Assembly: GCF_029227915.1 (NCBI RefSeq)
Contig: NC_079880.1
Coordinates: 25,112,501-25,176,500 of the forward strand
Source of the DNA: Hydractinia symbiolongicarpus
Lineage: Eukaryota > Cnidaria > Hydrozoa > Anthoathecata > Hydractiniidae
DNA: 64,000 nucleotides
Reading direction: 5' to 3'
The stretch's first letter is position 1, and the number at the start of each line of letters is the position of its first letter. Position numbers and translations under genes: made by a program. This document shows, piece by piece, positions 33,018 to 44,462 of this stretch. The notes beneath the pieces are model-generated. The model searched no databases and had not been told where the DNA came from. It saw only the letters and a list, made by a program, of their open reading frames with translations.

Positions 33018-34253
33018 TATATTTTCAATCTCAAAACCAACTTACTGAATATGTACATTATATTAAAAGAAAAAAGGCTTCTCTTTAAGACGTTGAAATG
33101 TCCCTTTTATGTATCTGAGGTAGTTACTAGCATAAAAACTCAGATAAATCCTGGTCAGGGCTTTTTCGAAGGAAGGGGCTTATTTGCCAGAAATCCTTGT
33201 GAGATGTAAGCTTTAAGTTGACTTGTTGAAAGGGGAAGGCTTAAGTCTATGCTTGATGAGGGGTGGGGGGCTGATTCAGCCCCCCCCCCCCCCCCCCCCC
33301 CTCGTAAACATTTTTTAATAACTTTTGAGGTGTTTATAGTTACACCTTCAAATTTGGTTACTTTTCCTAAATTTTATTTAGCTTTATTTTCCAAAAAAAT
33401 TTTTTTGGAATTATGTCGAAGTTTTTCCATGCCAGCATTTTATTATGTTAAGAAAAATTCTAAAAAAAAATTTTTTGCTAAAAAATGTTTTTACATGTGT
33501 TAAAAGCATTATATGACTTCTTAGTTTATATTATTATTTTTGGTTTTCTATTATTACTGTTACTTAATTCATCGCAATTATACAACAATTAACAGAACTC
33601 AAAATTAGTGTTTTTTTTCTATATATCACCGAATTATATGACGTCATCAGCAAAAAATGCAAGCATTATCAATCTTTTTTTACCAAATTTTTTATTAACA
33701 CCTGGGCAACACTTGTGGTAAGTTTCAAGTCCAACAGACAGCAATTGTAGAAATTACGCAGGGGAGGTCGAATCAGTCCCCCCAGCATTAAGGAGCCCCT
33801 AGGAGGAGGCCCAGCAGGAATAGGGTTAATCGAGTATATCTGGTAGTCCACAGTCGGCACGGATGGCTGACTATGGTACGGATAAGAATTCCTCTCAAAA
33901 TTTAACAGTGTATATTTTCAATAAGTTTTCACCCAACACTACCGTCAGCTATCATCTTATCCTCACAGATAAATAAAGCGTTCTTTTTTTAGTTGTTGCT
34001 GTTTTTTTATCCATTTCCTTATCAACCTCTATATTCAGAATATCTAAATACATAACAAAAAGGAGGTGTATATTGTTTTGTAGTTTCAAACGCATCTAAA
34101 GTCAGATGTTGGCATAGGTAACCAATAATACACCACCTACAAAAAAGACTTAATCATTTTTATAATAGGCATTGACATACTTTCTCAAAGAATAAGAAAA
34201 TAGTAAAAATATTTGCTAAGTATCAATCTTATAACCTTTATTTTTATTCTTAG
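33018..34253. other. No gene; repeats including a C22 run
   Basis: A 22-base C run (33,280-33,301) sits in an interspersed repeat beginning GGGTGGGGGGCTGATTCAGC. A related unit on the opposite strand, with TTAACCCTATTCCTGCTGGG, lies at ~33,700-33,830; a diverged relative occurs at ~49,900. No coding sequence seen. Confidence 0.5.
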
Positions 34254-34313
34254 TGGATTTTCCTTTACGGAATCCAGCAATTAGAATTAGCTCAACCGTA
34301 TCATTCTTCCGTG
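34254..34313 (+). other. Candidate 60-base phase 1-1 exon
   Basis: TTATTTTTATTCTTAG and CGTG|GTATGT flank 60 bases that are open in the phase used by the receptor introns (DFPLRNPAIRISSTVSFFR). It could be an alternative cytoplasmic exon of the receptor, replacing exon 7, or a 5' exon of the downstream peptide gene. Only the splice motifs and phase support it. Confidence 0.3.
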
Positions 34314-34773
34314 GTATGTTAAACATTGAAACTCTATAAATTTCGCCATTGTCTATTAGTGTCGTATGATGTAAAAGTGGCGAATCAAAAACTTAGAATA
34401 CTATAAACTTTCTCGTAAATGTTGTTAAAAAGCGATTCTCATGTCGAAAGAGTTTTCAACTTAACAATACGAAGAAACTTTTAGCGGAAATGGCACCAAA
34501 TTGCTTCTGATTGTTTAAACTACTTAAGGCTTGTAAATATCTCTTAATAGAAAATAGGCAGTTGTACAGAGTTGGTGTCCTACTCAAACGAGTCCCGGCC
34601 TAATACCATTTCCATTACTATCATATTCGTATCCTTACTCTATTACTAATGTTATTTTTGCATAATCAGCAAATATCTCATGCCAGCTATCTCCACGACG
34701 TTTCTTATTAGTAGAGATGTTTTTACTTTTCCTTCTAGATTTCACACAATCTGAACCATATAGATCTATCAGA

Positions 34774-34989
34774 ATGAAGAAGTCGATATGTGTGTTGCTG
34801 TTGGTCTGTTTCTTCTTTGTGAAATCAACAACCATTGCACAGAGGGTAGAAAACAGAGCAAAACCAGAACAAAAAATAGAACTGGCAGCCCACCGCAACA
34901 TTGTTACTATGAGATACGATATAAGGTTTTATTATTGGTTTGTGTCTAATTACAAGAGGCACTATATTAGAAATATGTTCGCACTGTAA
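34774..34989 (+). CDS. Small secreted peptide gene 1 (two overlapping frames)
   Basis: An acceptor (TTTTCCTTCTAG, exon from 34,739) lies 35 bases before ATG 34,774. The first ATG gives a 71-residue secreted protein (MKKSICVLLLVCFFFVKSTT). A second ATG at 34,788 opens another frame to TAA 34,947-34,949, 53 residues, starting MCVAVGLFLLCEINNHC and containing QHCYYEIRYKV. That second frame is homologous to peptide gene 2; the first is not. Which is translated is open: leaky scanning would favour both, or the gene is a frameshifted pseudogene. Secretion is inferred from the hydrophobic N terminus in either frame. Confidence 0.55.
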   Translation: MKKSICVLLLVCFFFVKSTTIAQRVENRAKPEQKIELAAHRNIVTMRYDIRFYYWFVSNYKRHYIRNMFAL

Positions 34990-37900
34990 GTGATATCACG
35001 TTATGTTGTAAACACACGTTTGAGTAGCTTAATATTTTATTTTGTTGTAAAAATAAATATAATTTTAAAGTCCAACTGTAGATTTGTAAAATAAATTTAG
35101 AATACACATTATTAAAAAAAGCATTTTATTTTCTATGTGTTTTAGCAATACTGTTGGTAATTATTTATACTATTAACTCCAGAAATGAATTGTGGAACAA
35201 CAGGCTAGCCAATACTTTACCAGTAGCAGGCTGCGAACACTATAACTCTGTAAAAGCGTAAACGAATTTGACAAACGTTGTATTGCGTCTCCCAATCCGC
35301 AATGATGATCATTGTCAAAATTTACACAATTGACTGTATAAATAAATCCTGAAAAATATATGACTGTGTAATGCTATATTACTAAGAGGAAACATTTTCA
35401 TGCATCATAAAGCAGTTCTTGTAAGAAAATATAAAAATATAGAGTAATGGTAGGTTTTAAGTCATTGAACAGATTTATGTTTTAAAAAGTATGCATTCGC
35501 AGTAATGTCGGTCATGGTATGGCGCAAGGTCTACTTCCCTGTTGTACATAGATATATAGCAAATACGTTTTTTTTGTAAAGCTAACAAACCTTTTTAATG
35601 TTTTTTTATCAAACGAAATTTTTATGCTTTTGGAACTTTTATGCTTTTGAGTAAAAATAAAAGCTTCTTTCTCAAGCCAGAACATGTAGCGTTACATATT
35701 TATTTTTTGTATGACGATGCAATGCGTACAAGGTCCGGGTACAACAGAGTTATTTAACCAACTATCACCTATATACATACACTAATTATGTCAAAAATAT
35801 ATGCACTCGCGTCAACGTCACTGAAAACAATTTTTGCTCACAGATTTAGCCTAACTAACCAATTTGTTTCCGTAGCTTAAATTCAAGCTAGTCCAAGCAT
35901 GAAATGCATACTGGATTTGAAATAATACGGTAAAAAAGTAACAGTGCCAAAAGGCATGGATCAGGCCTCTGTAAAAGCTATATAAAATGCAAGGCCTTAG
36001 AAATAAGCCTTTAGTTTAGAAAAAAGACTACTTTTTTGTTTTCGTAAAGCGTGACAAAGACATTAAACTTTGTCAACGCCATCTTTTAAAACAAACTTTA
36101 TGAAAATCTACTAAGCCATATTTGATTAGACGATGGTTCAAATGAGCTATACTTGACTAAGCTGTATTCCTATAAATGGGAATTCTTTATGAAGATAGTA
36201 ATTTTGGACCAACTACAAAGAATGAACTGGCATGTATGTAAAATGCCACTCTGTGTCACTTGTGCTTTCAGATTAATAAGTACGAATTCGTTAATAGATA
36301 TACACAGTTTATATTATTTTAAGGTTTGTTTTATACATATAACACACTGTTGGCGATTTTAGGTCTCTTTAAAACATAGCATCAAGAGCAACGTGTTTCT
36401 GATGAGATATTTCTAGCAATTATGCCGACATGTATTTTATGAGTTACCACGACTTTTATTTAAAAGAAATAAAAAGAAATCCTAAAAGCAGTACAATAAA
36501 ATTTGACCTTGGCTGTTACCATTTCTCCTGCTTTTCACTATTTTGTATGTCTATATTACTATATACTTTATCTTTCCTTACGTTTGTGTGAGCGTAGCTA
36601 CAATCAATGCTAAAATTTGGCGCAGCGGAGGTTTTTGAGCAGTTTTCAAAAGTTGGTCAGACCTACAAACTTGCCAATACCTTGCAGTTTAGAGTCTAAG
36701 AAAATGCAACTTTTGCATATGCGCAGGTTTGCTAGGCAGAATCCAGAATGCACTCGTTGTGTTATTAAACAAACCGAAACATCAGGTCGTGCGTGGTGCA
36801 ATAATATCGAGAAAAAAAATCAACACGTCAGCAAGGAATGGCATACTTTAAATGATCAGATTTAATCAAATGACTTAATTCCAAAGTTTCTGGTAAGCAT
36901 TGAGAAGTTCAAATTGTATATACCTAAATATAGAAATAGCTGAAACACGGTCATGCGCCGATCTTTTTTGTCAACAATTGCATCTTCAGAAATCCACCGA
37001 ATGATGATTTTAGCCTTTTCCAAGTACGTAAGGGTGGCACAATTTAAATCTTTTAGATGCTTGCAAACATTTAATTTTTTTTGTTTTAATTGCCATTTCC
37101 TATATGCACTATAAAAAAATCCAGCAAAAATTATTCTTCTGTTTAGAAGTTTTTGAATTAATTTCTCAGACGGAACATCAGTTACTGGTAGTTTCTGGCC
37201 AGCATTTTTTACATATTTTTTCCCTGTTTGTTTTATTCTGGGTGAATTCTAGGTACTTTGGGGCATATTACATGTTTTATCCTCATATCGAAAAACATTG
37301 CCAGTCCTGTAAGTCATCATAAATTTGACAGTGGTGGTATACATTAACACTGGGAAGGTTATATGTAGAAATGTAGTCCTTACATCTTTTGTCATCTCTT
37401 GTTGCTGTTTATCAAACCTCTTCCTTATCGATGTTAAGATTGAACATAATAAGTATGTATTGTTTAATAGGTGTATTAATAAAGGCTTTTCGTTATGCTT
37501 TGATGTTGCCTAGACAACAGAAGTTGTATTTTGTCATAGATAACCAATTATGCTCTATGTTGCGACAGGACCGTAATTTACTATGAAATTAGACTGTTGT
37601 CATTTTCGTTATTGTTAGAGCCACTAATCCCCATCCTCTTCGATTTTATTCTGCAGTAATTAAAATTATGTCCAAACTAATTTGTGAAACGTAGGCAGTC
37701 CAGACCTTATAAGTGTCATCATTACCTGAATATTTCGTGTTCTTGGAAGTAGTCAACTGAAAAAGTAGGTCATAAAATTCTTCGCTTTTTTACTTATAAA
37801 TTTAGATGAGTATTGTGTGATGGGTGTAACTTTTAGATTGGGTAATTTAAATTTTTTGTGCGTTATTTAATTGAATAAAAAACATGTGTGGAAATATGCA

Positions 37901-38956
37901 AGAATGTGTAAAATATACATCGGTCAGAATTTCATGATCATATCCTTTTAAATTAGAGATCAAAAGTGGAAATTACAGACAAGATCTATATTTTAAAATT
38001 GTTGCTTTTGTTTAAACGCATGCTATCTTCCATACGAAAACGTAGTTTTTTTTTCTAATTCTCTATCCTATCCATGCTTTTTACTGTTATTTAAAACCTT
38101 TGAGTTTCTTTACTGTATTGGTACTACTAGTAAAAATCCATCCTAAACAGAGTGTCGTCATCTAAAACGCGTCGCATCGTGACGCTGAGATTCGTTATTA
38201 GAGGCGTTGTTCAATAGGAGCTCCATCAGGAAAACGACGCTAGTTAGAAACTATCAGTAAAGGATACAATAGAATATATTAGAACATACGTTCATTGCTG
38301 TTATGTAAATGCTCGACTCTACCGGACTTTCTCTCCAAAAAACCACCGCCCTTGCTTAAGGGCTCTTTTTTAGAAAAGATAAAATAAAGTGATTGCCTCC
38401 GCCATAAAACTGTCTTTGGATAAAAGTATACCTTTAGTTTGACATTCGGCGAAGATCTGTGTAATAGCTTGGAATTTTAACATATATAATATGATATGAT
38501 ATGAATTTCAATCCACTGGAAGGTATGGTGACTATGGAAACACTTCAAAATATCTCCCTAAATAAATTATCCTGTAAAATTAAAAGGAAATGAAACGAGA
38601 GTAAAATATTTCTCATAATAGGCAAAAATAAAAGTCATAAACATGTCTAGACTGTACCCCATCCAGAACAAAAATTTGGAAAAAATACAGAGTGACTGTT
38701 TTAACTACTGTTAAATAATATCATCATAATATACAATGGCAGGCTACAGTTATTTTTCTTTTTTTTCTCCAGTTGTGAAAAAAACCTTCTTGAGAAAGAT
38801 ACGATGCGCAACATCTTTGCTAAGTTCCTCGTCTTGTATAATGTCGGAACAGCACCGCTAGTTCTACACACTCGAAGGCAGTTTACTGTACTAAGCGCTT
38901 AACATGCGGTACTCCCTGCCATAACATGACGTTATGTATGTTCCTACTTATTCTAG
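34990..38956. other. No gene recognised
   Basis: An AATAAA-like word near 35,051 may serve peptide gene 1. Otherwise AT-rich DNA; open frames at 36,153-36,865 and 37,104-37,586 have random-looking composition. A copy of the GTACTAAGCGCT repeat lies near 38,890. Confidence 0.35.
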
Positions 38957-38985
38957 ATATACATAAAAAACACAGAGTAACCAAA

Positions 38986-39177
38986 ATGAAGAAATTGATT
39001 TGTGTGTCGATGATACTACTGCTTTTTTTTCTTTGTGAAATCAACAACCACTGCGTAGAAGGAAAAAAACAAAAAGGGCGTACTCGCCTCGACCGGCGTA
39101 GAAGGAAATCAACAGGCCCACAAACACGTGCAGGATCTAACCACTGTTACTTTGAAAGACGATGGAGGAAAGTTTAA
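38986..39177 (+). CDS. Small secreted basic peptide gene 2
   Basis: ATG 38,986 follows an acceptor (TTATTCTAG, exon from 38,957) by 29 bases. The 63-residue product has a signal peptide (MKKLICVSMILLLFFLCEIN), a very basic middle with a possible furin-type site (LDRRRRKS), and a C terminus ending NHCYFERRWRKV. Two cysteines remain after the signal region. It is paralogous to peptide gene 1 at the DNA level. An AATAAA occurs near 39,452. Function unknown; a processed secreted peptide (antimicrobial, neuropeptide-like or signalling) would fit. Confidence 0.65.
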   Translation: MKKLICVSMILLLFFLCEINNHCVEGKKQKGRTRLDRRRRKSTGPQTRAGSNHCYFERRWRKV

Positions 39178-42137
39178 ATTGGGTACTACCACATTACGCA
39201 TCCATATCGTGTTCTTGTCTGTGTTCATGGTAAACGATGAGAAAGAACAATGTTTATTGAACTAACTTTTCACCAGCACATTTGTAACGCATAATGAGAT
39301 TATAAACACGATATAAAGTACATTTAGACATCAGTTTCTAATAGCGTAGTATTAACATGTAATTCGAAATAATGTATAACGCTAGATAAACATGGACAAA
39401 CTGTCTTGGTAGGCATGTATAAAATGTTATTAAAGGGCTAGGTAGATAGATCAATAAATCTCTGAGAAAAATTCCCGCCAAACTTCAGGGCCTAGGAGAA
39501 GGGACGGGGGAAGCCAAGGCTTCCTACATTTTTGCAGAGAATGTTTAATATGAAAAAGGCTCGTGGAGAGAATACGCTGTGAGGCAGATCAAGCTGATTA
39601 AAATCCAAAACAATTTCTGCACGTGTCAGCCACAAATAAGCTAAAACGTACAATAGTAATTTATTAACATATGGTACCTTATCCAAAAAATATATAGAAA
39701 ATACGCGCTTGACACAGTCCCAAAATATATAAAAGTAAATATAGAAGATCAACCTAGTGCAGTTTTGTCTGTCTATCATTCAAATTCCTAACATTTTTCA
39801 TATCTTGCTAATAAGGACAACACCCAATTACTTCGTCGGTAAACATCGGACTGGCTGAAATTGTGTTGAATGATTAGGTTTAAGTATAATTTCACAAAGT
39901 ATGTCAGCAAAAGCGTTTACGAAAATCTATCAACTCTTATGTCTCTTCTAGTTCAAAATCATTAGTTGTTAAAACTCAATAACGACACAAGCAAACGCTG
40001 ATAAACTTTCTTATTCAGAAAAGTACATTTTTTTAAATATAGTCTAGACAAGCTTTGGGACAATGGTGAGCTTGAAAATAGAACATAAAACGAAGTAATT
40101 TATAGTAAAAAATACAGCTTACGCATTCTCACCCAATACAACGTAGATAAACGTATTCATGCCAATAGCCAACGTGTACTATAGCCTCGTTTTAAAATGC
40201 TAATTCTTTTTTCATTATAAGATCCAACAAGTTGTTAACATATTTTTTGCAGTTACGCAGGATATTTAAAAAAGACTACAGTTCGTCCCAGTAGCAATTA
40301 TAAACACTGTTTTTGTATAAAAAACACACACACAATGAATTTGTTACAGCTGTCAACTGTCACAGTTCACAAACAGAATCTTAAGTTAGGTTATTTAGCT
40401 AGATATTTAAATTAAACAAATTTTGCTGAAGCAAGCGCTTCACCGATTTTTTGAAACTTGTAGATTGCGCAGATTGGTTTGTAATTGGGCATTGTAAACG
40501 TTTTTCCCTGACAACACTAAAATATTAAAGCTATCGAAACTTATCGACTACGAAGTTTTCATAGTGAGTTTCTGTTCCGCTATTTTGAAAAATGGTTGTT
40601 TGAAATAATCTTGGTATCTACTTTTATTTATTTTTTTCTAATACACTGTTAACAAGAAAAACATTATGTTTTGGCGTGAAGGAAAATCCCATATTCAAAA
40701 AATAGTCCTGTAAGCATATGCTAAGAGGTGAGGCAATGGAAACTTACAATATTGCTGATTAAATTTCTAATATTAATAAATTTTCTTTTCTTGTCACGGG
40801 ACAACACAGTAACCAAAATCTAGCATTTGTGAATTTATTAGCTGATAAAACGCTAAAAAATTACACTAGGTGGTAAATTAAGAGAAGATGTGGTACGCTG
40901 TGTTACAAACCATTACATCGTAAGATTTACTTCAGTAGAATAATTTACAATGATGTAAAAACGTATTCCATATTGATTTCCAACAATTACTATTTTATTA
41001 AAATCGCCTGCAAAAAGAGATAGAAATATATACACAGCATACCCTCCAGGCTAGGCATCTACAATCTTTACCAAAAGACAGTTTTTGAAATTTGAATTAT
41101 TTCCATACTCTCACCCCCGCACCCCCATACAATGTTGCACACAGGTTTTTTGAAGACAAAAGTTTGCTGCTATGACTCTCCAACATCGTGTAAAGAGGGG
41201 AAGGGGATAAAAAGAATCGTAATTCTGTATTTATTGCCTTTTCTTCCACTAATGGTCAGTTGTTGCAATTGTCCCAACTACTTTTGACAACGATTGTAGG
41301 CTGGTAAAATCTTGTTTTAGTCCCACAAAATATGAAAATTAAAGATAGGAGGCAACATTACTTTGTATTTTCATGTTTAAATGCCACTATGGCTGCACGA
41401 AACACTATTGTCATAAACGTCATTAACAGAAGACATTTAAATTTCATTTAGTAAAACTTCAGTCAACTTAAATAAAAATCACATAGATTAGAGTGACAAC
41501 AAATTGAGTTTCTTGTAAATTTTCGATGCTATTATCATTTGATCTCTATAAAAGAAAGATGTTTGATAGCTAAAAACTTTTAACAATTTTACTGATTTGA
41601 TGACAATCGTCCCACTACCTTCCTGCCACAAAAGCTACTAATATAGTGGCATTGGCACTGTTTTGATAATGCATAAGATAGTTTTAGTGTATAGAGAATA
41701 GAACTAAATTATAGGTCGTACCCTAGGACAACGGTTGCATCATCGTTATCTCCAGGATCAGGCGGAACACGTATATCAAAGTATAAGGGCCTTCAGTGTC
41801 ATGAGTTCATGTTACACCGCAAAGAAAACGTATTCTTTCTTCATGTACCGCATATAACATCAGATGGGTAGCACAGAAGGTAGAAATGTCGCGTTGCAAG
41901 AAGAAGATTTTGCTTCATGTGCCACTTGCTCCATTATCTTTGAAACACTCTGGATGATTCATGAAGGTTGAAATTAGGAAAAAAAACGATTCATCTGGTG
42001 TCCGAAATTTAAAAGTGTTTTAAAGCGGAACTTTTTTTACAGAAACTTAAATTAAAGTTGAATTCATAATTGTTGTTGTTGTTGATGATGTTGTTGTTGT
42101 TGTTATAATAATACTTAGTAATATATTTGCATTTCAG
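39178..42137. other. No gene recognised
   Basis: AT-rich intergenic DNA. The longest frame, minus 39,492-39,779, has no homology or splice context that I recognise. A (GTT)n-like microsatellite lies at ~42,069-42,105. Confidence 0.35.
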
Positions 42138-42148
42138 AATTCTTCAAA

Positions 42149-42400
42149 ATGAGAAGTTTTCCCTGTTTTTTATTTCTTTTTGTGATACCTAATACGAATC
42201 ATAATGTGCTTCAAGCGAATCCATGCAAAATTATTATAACTTCTCCGCCGATACCGACAACAACGACAACTCCTGAAGCACCCGATCGAGCACAGCCACA
42301 AAGCTGCCACTACGTACCAAGAAGAAAAATTTTTCGTATTCGTGAGCGTGGAAGAATATTCCACATTCGAAAATACATTTCTGTAAGATTATGTTTGTAA
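42149..42400 (+). CDS. Small secreted Thr/Pro-rich basic peptide gene 3
   Basis: Acceptor GCATTTCAG (exon from 42,138) lies 11 bases before ATG 42,149. The 83-residue product has a signal peptide (MRSFPCFLFLFVIPNTNH), a Thr/Pro spacer (PPIPTTTTTPEAPDR), and a basic tail with SCHYVPRRKIFRIRERGR. The Cys-aromatic-basic pattern recalls genes 1 and 2, but DNA similarity is not evident, so family membership is tentative. Polyadenylation signal AATAAA at 42,408-42,413 follows the stop by seven bases. Confidence 0.6.
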   Translation: MRSFPCFLFLFVIPNTNHNVLQANPCKIIITSPPIPTTTTTPEAPDRAQPQSCHYVPRRKIFRIRERGRIFHIRKYISVRLCL

Positions 42401-42407
42401 ACGATTT

Positions 42408-42413
42408 AATAAA
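42408..42413 (+). terminator. AATAAA polyadenylation signal
   Basis: AATAAA directly downstream of peptide gene 3 stop codon. Confidence 0.55.
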
Positions 42414-42511
42414 ACATTATCACCTACTACCGCGTTTGTTGTTTCATTAGTAAATATTGTCATACCAACTTTAACACAAAATACAAAAAATATGTTAAGG
42501 AACTGATGATA

Positions 42512-42890
42512 TGGAGGCGGGGTGGCCCGGCAAACGGGCTGGCTCACTTACCGGGCTGGTTTTTAACTTGTGTTCATATGAAGGAAAAAATTACTTCGGT
42601 TAGGCGGGCTAGCTCTGAACAATGAAAACATCAAGTAATGTAGAACAGAATAAATACTTTTCATAACAAAGATCTGGCCTAGGAGGGCTAGCCCGCTTTG
42701 TTGCTGTTTATATGAGAAAATGTTCATCCCGCCTACCGGGATCTTGCCTCTGAGAAACGAGATCTTGCCTACCGAGCCAGCCCGTTTGACTATATAACAG
42801 ATGAGCAAAAATATGAGGAAAATGAGGAAGAAGCGAGATCTCAGTAAACAGGCCAGCCTGCCAACCGTGCTCATATAAACAGACCCTAAG
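42512..42890. repeat. GC-rich interspersed repeat with GCGGGCTAGCCCGC words
   Basis: Recurring palindromic words (GGCGGGCTAGC, GGGCTAGCCCGC, CCGGGCTGG, CCTACCGGGATC, CATATAAACAGACCC) stand out from AT-rich flanks. The 103-codon minus-strand frame over it is a by-product. Confidence 0.55.
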
Positions 42891-43650
42891 AACGTAGTTA
42901 TTACTGACTCCTATTTTAATATGCTGATTCCATGACAGCTTAAAAACAAAGTTCTTTTCAGGGAAAATGCAGTCTTTCTCGCAGCTTATTTATGATTAAT
43001 CAGCAAAATTCTTATTTTCAAAACTTTATGATGCTAAAATGACAGTTCGAATTATAGCCTTTTAGAAAAAGTAAAACAAAGGAGAAAGCTTTCACAGAGA
43101 GACAAAGCAATCAGTTCAAGTTTGTTTTATATAGCTAATTGGCGTAAATTATTAAAAACAATTTATATAGTATAAGCATACATATAGATCAAGAGTTAAA
43201 AATGTTTGTCCAATGGTACTAGAAACTGAAACCATGTCCATCATTTCTTTACAAATATTGTAAAATCAATCACTTGCATTGTGGTCCATTTACCCCATTC
43301 ATCCCATGTTGCGGAACATGAAAATGTGCCACGTCGAGCTTAAATACCATCTGTCGTAAAAACTCATTTAGTCTGAAATTCTCTTAGCATTGTATACCTG
43401 CTTTGAACAAATCATTTTGTTAAATCAATTATACTTATTTTTTGTTAATTTGTAAAAATCCATTATTTTCTTTGAAATCGCAATCCCCTAAAATGATTAA
43501 CTTCTGGAACTTAGCTAATATAGAACTACTTTTTATGCTAATTCTATTACATTAGTCTAAAATCGCCCTATAAGAACCTTCAAGTCAGTAATCGTGTTGT
43601 AACTGAAGTTATTATTGCATTTCTAATTTGCATTTCACTTTTCAGGCTCC

Positions 43651-44462
43651 TTGTTGAATAAGCGCCGCCCTCGAATAAGCGCCGCACCTTAGACTGTAAA
43701 TGCGGCGTTTATTCGAAGCATTATTGATAAAGGGGTTCAATAAGACTAAAACGTTATATTTTATAGTGGACCAATTCTTGGCCATTTTTTCATGTTAAAA
43801 CATATTTTATCAATTTAAAATGACTATATTTAGTTTTCTTCTTTATCAGTTCATGATGTAGAATGTTAGCATGACGTAGGTTCTTCGTAAAGCAGATGAA
43901 CTTTTCTGGAACAACCAACCCGATCTCGCGCTTTCTTTTCCCTTCCATAGTTACAGTCATTTTGTTTGAAGTGTTTGCTTTTAAAAAATAGTCCAATAAG
44001 GACGAACATTCGATTGGGTTATGTACATCAAGTTTTGGTTTTTCGTCTGGTTTATCAACTTTTTGGTAAACCCCAATGGCGTACTTGTCGTACTAAAGAG
44101 CTTCACTGCAATTGTCTTAAAAACAGATCAATTATTCCCCGATTTCAGGCGTTCAGCTTGCTTTGTAGACATGATGTCCACGAATGTTTGTATCCTCAAA
44201 GAACCTCAAAGTAACCCCTTCCGGACCATTGAATCTCATGTGGAAGATGCGTATGAGCCAGTCCAGCTCATTGATCCTGACGAGGAAGGGGATGAAGATG
44301 AAAATGTAGACATTGGCTAATTTCATTTATTGACAATATTTTTTTTAATAAAAGAGAAAAGATGAATCTGTCTGAAATGTTTAGTTTTTAAATAAGCGCG
44401 GCGCCAAAAAAGTCGAGTTTTAAATAAACGGCACGGCGCTTAATCGAGGATTTACGGTATAC
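43651..44462 (+). mobile_element. Deleted pogo/Tigger-like DNA transposon (MITE relic)
   Basis: Both ends carry self-complementary GC-rich tips typical of GAATAAGCGCCGC-type elements. At the left, TCGAATAAGCGCCGCA (43,671-43,686) pairs with 43,701-43,716 with one mismatch. At the right, AATAAGCGCGGCGCC is followed by GGCACGGCGCTTAATCGAGG. Between them a 99-codon plus frame ends DPDEEGDEDENVDIG, as pogo-like transposases often end in acidic residues. Assignment is by these features only. Confidence 0.45.

Noticed and set aside
34774-34989. Second TM exon of the receptor
   Set aside because: The phase would allow joining, but the frame contains its own ATG and signal-peptide pattern and has a paralogue at 38,986; a separate gene is simpler.
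42563-42874. 103-codon minus-strand frame with a hydrophobic stretch
   Set aside because: Covers the GC-rich interspersed repeat; no conservation signal.
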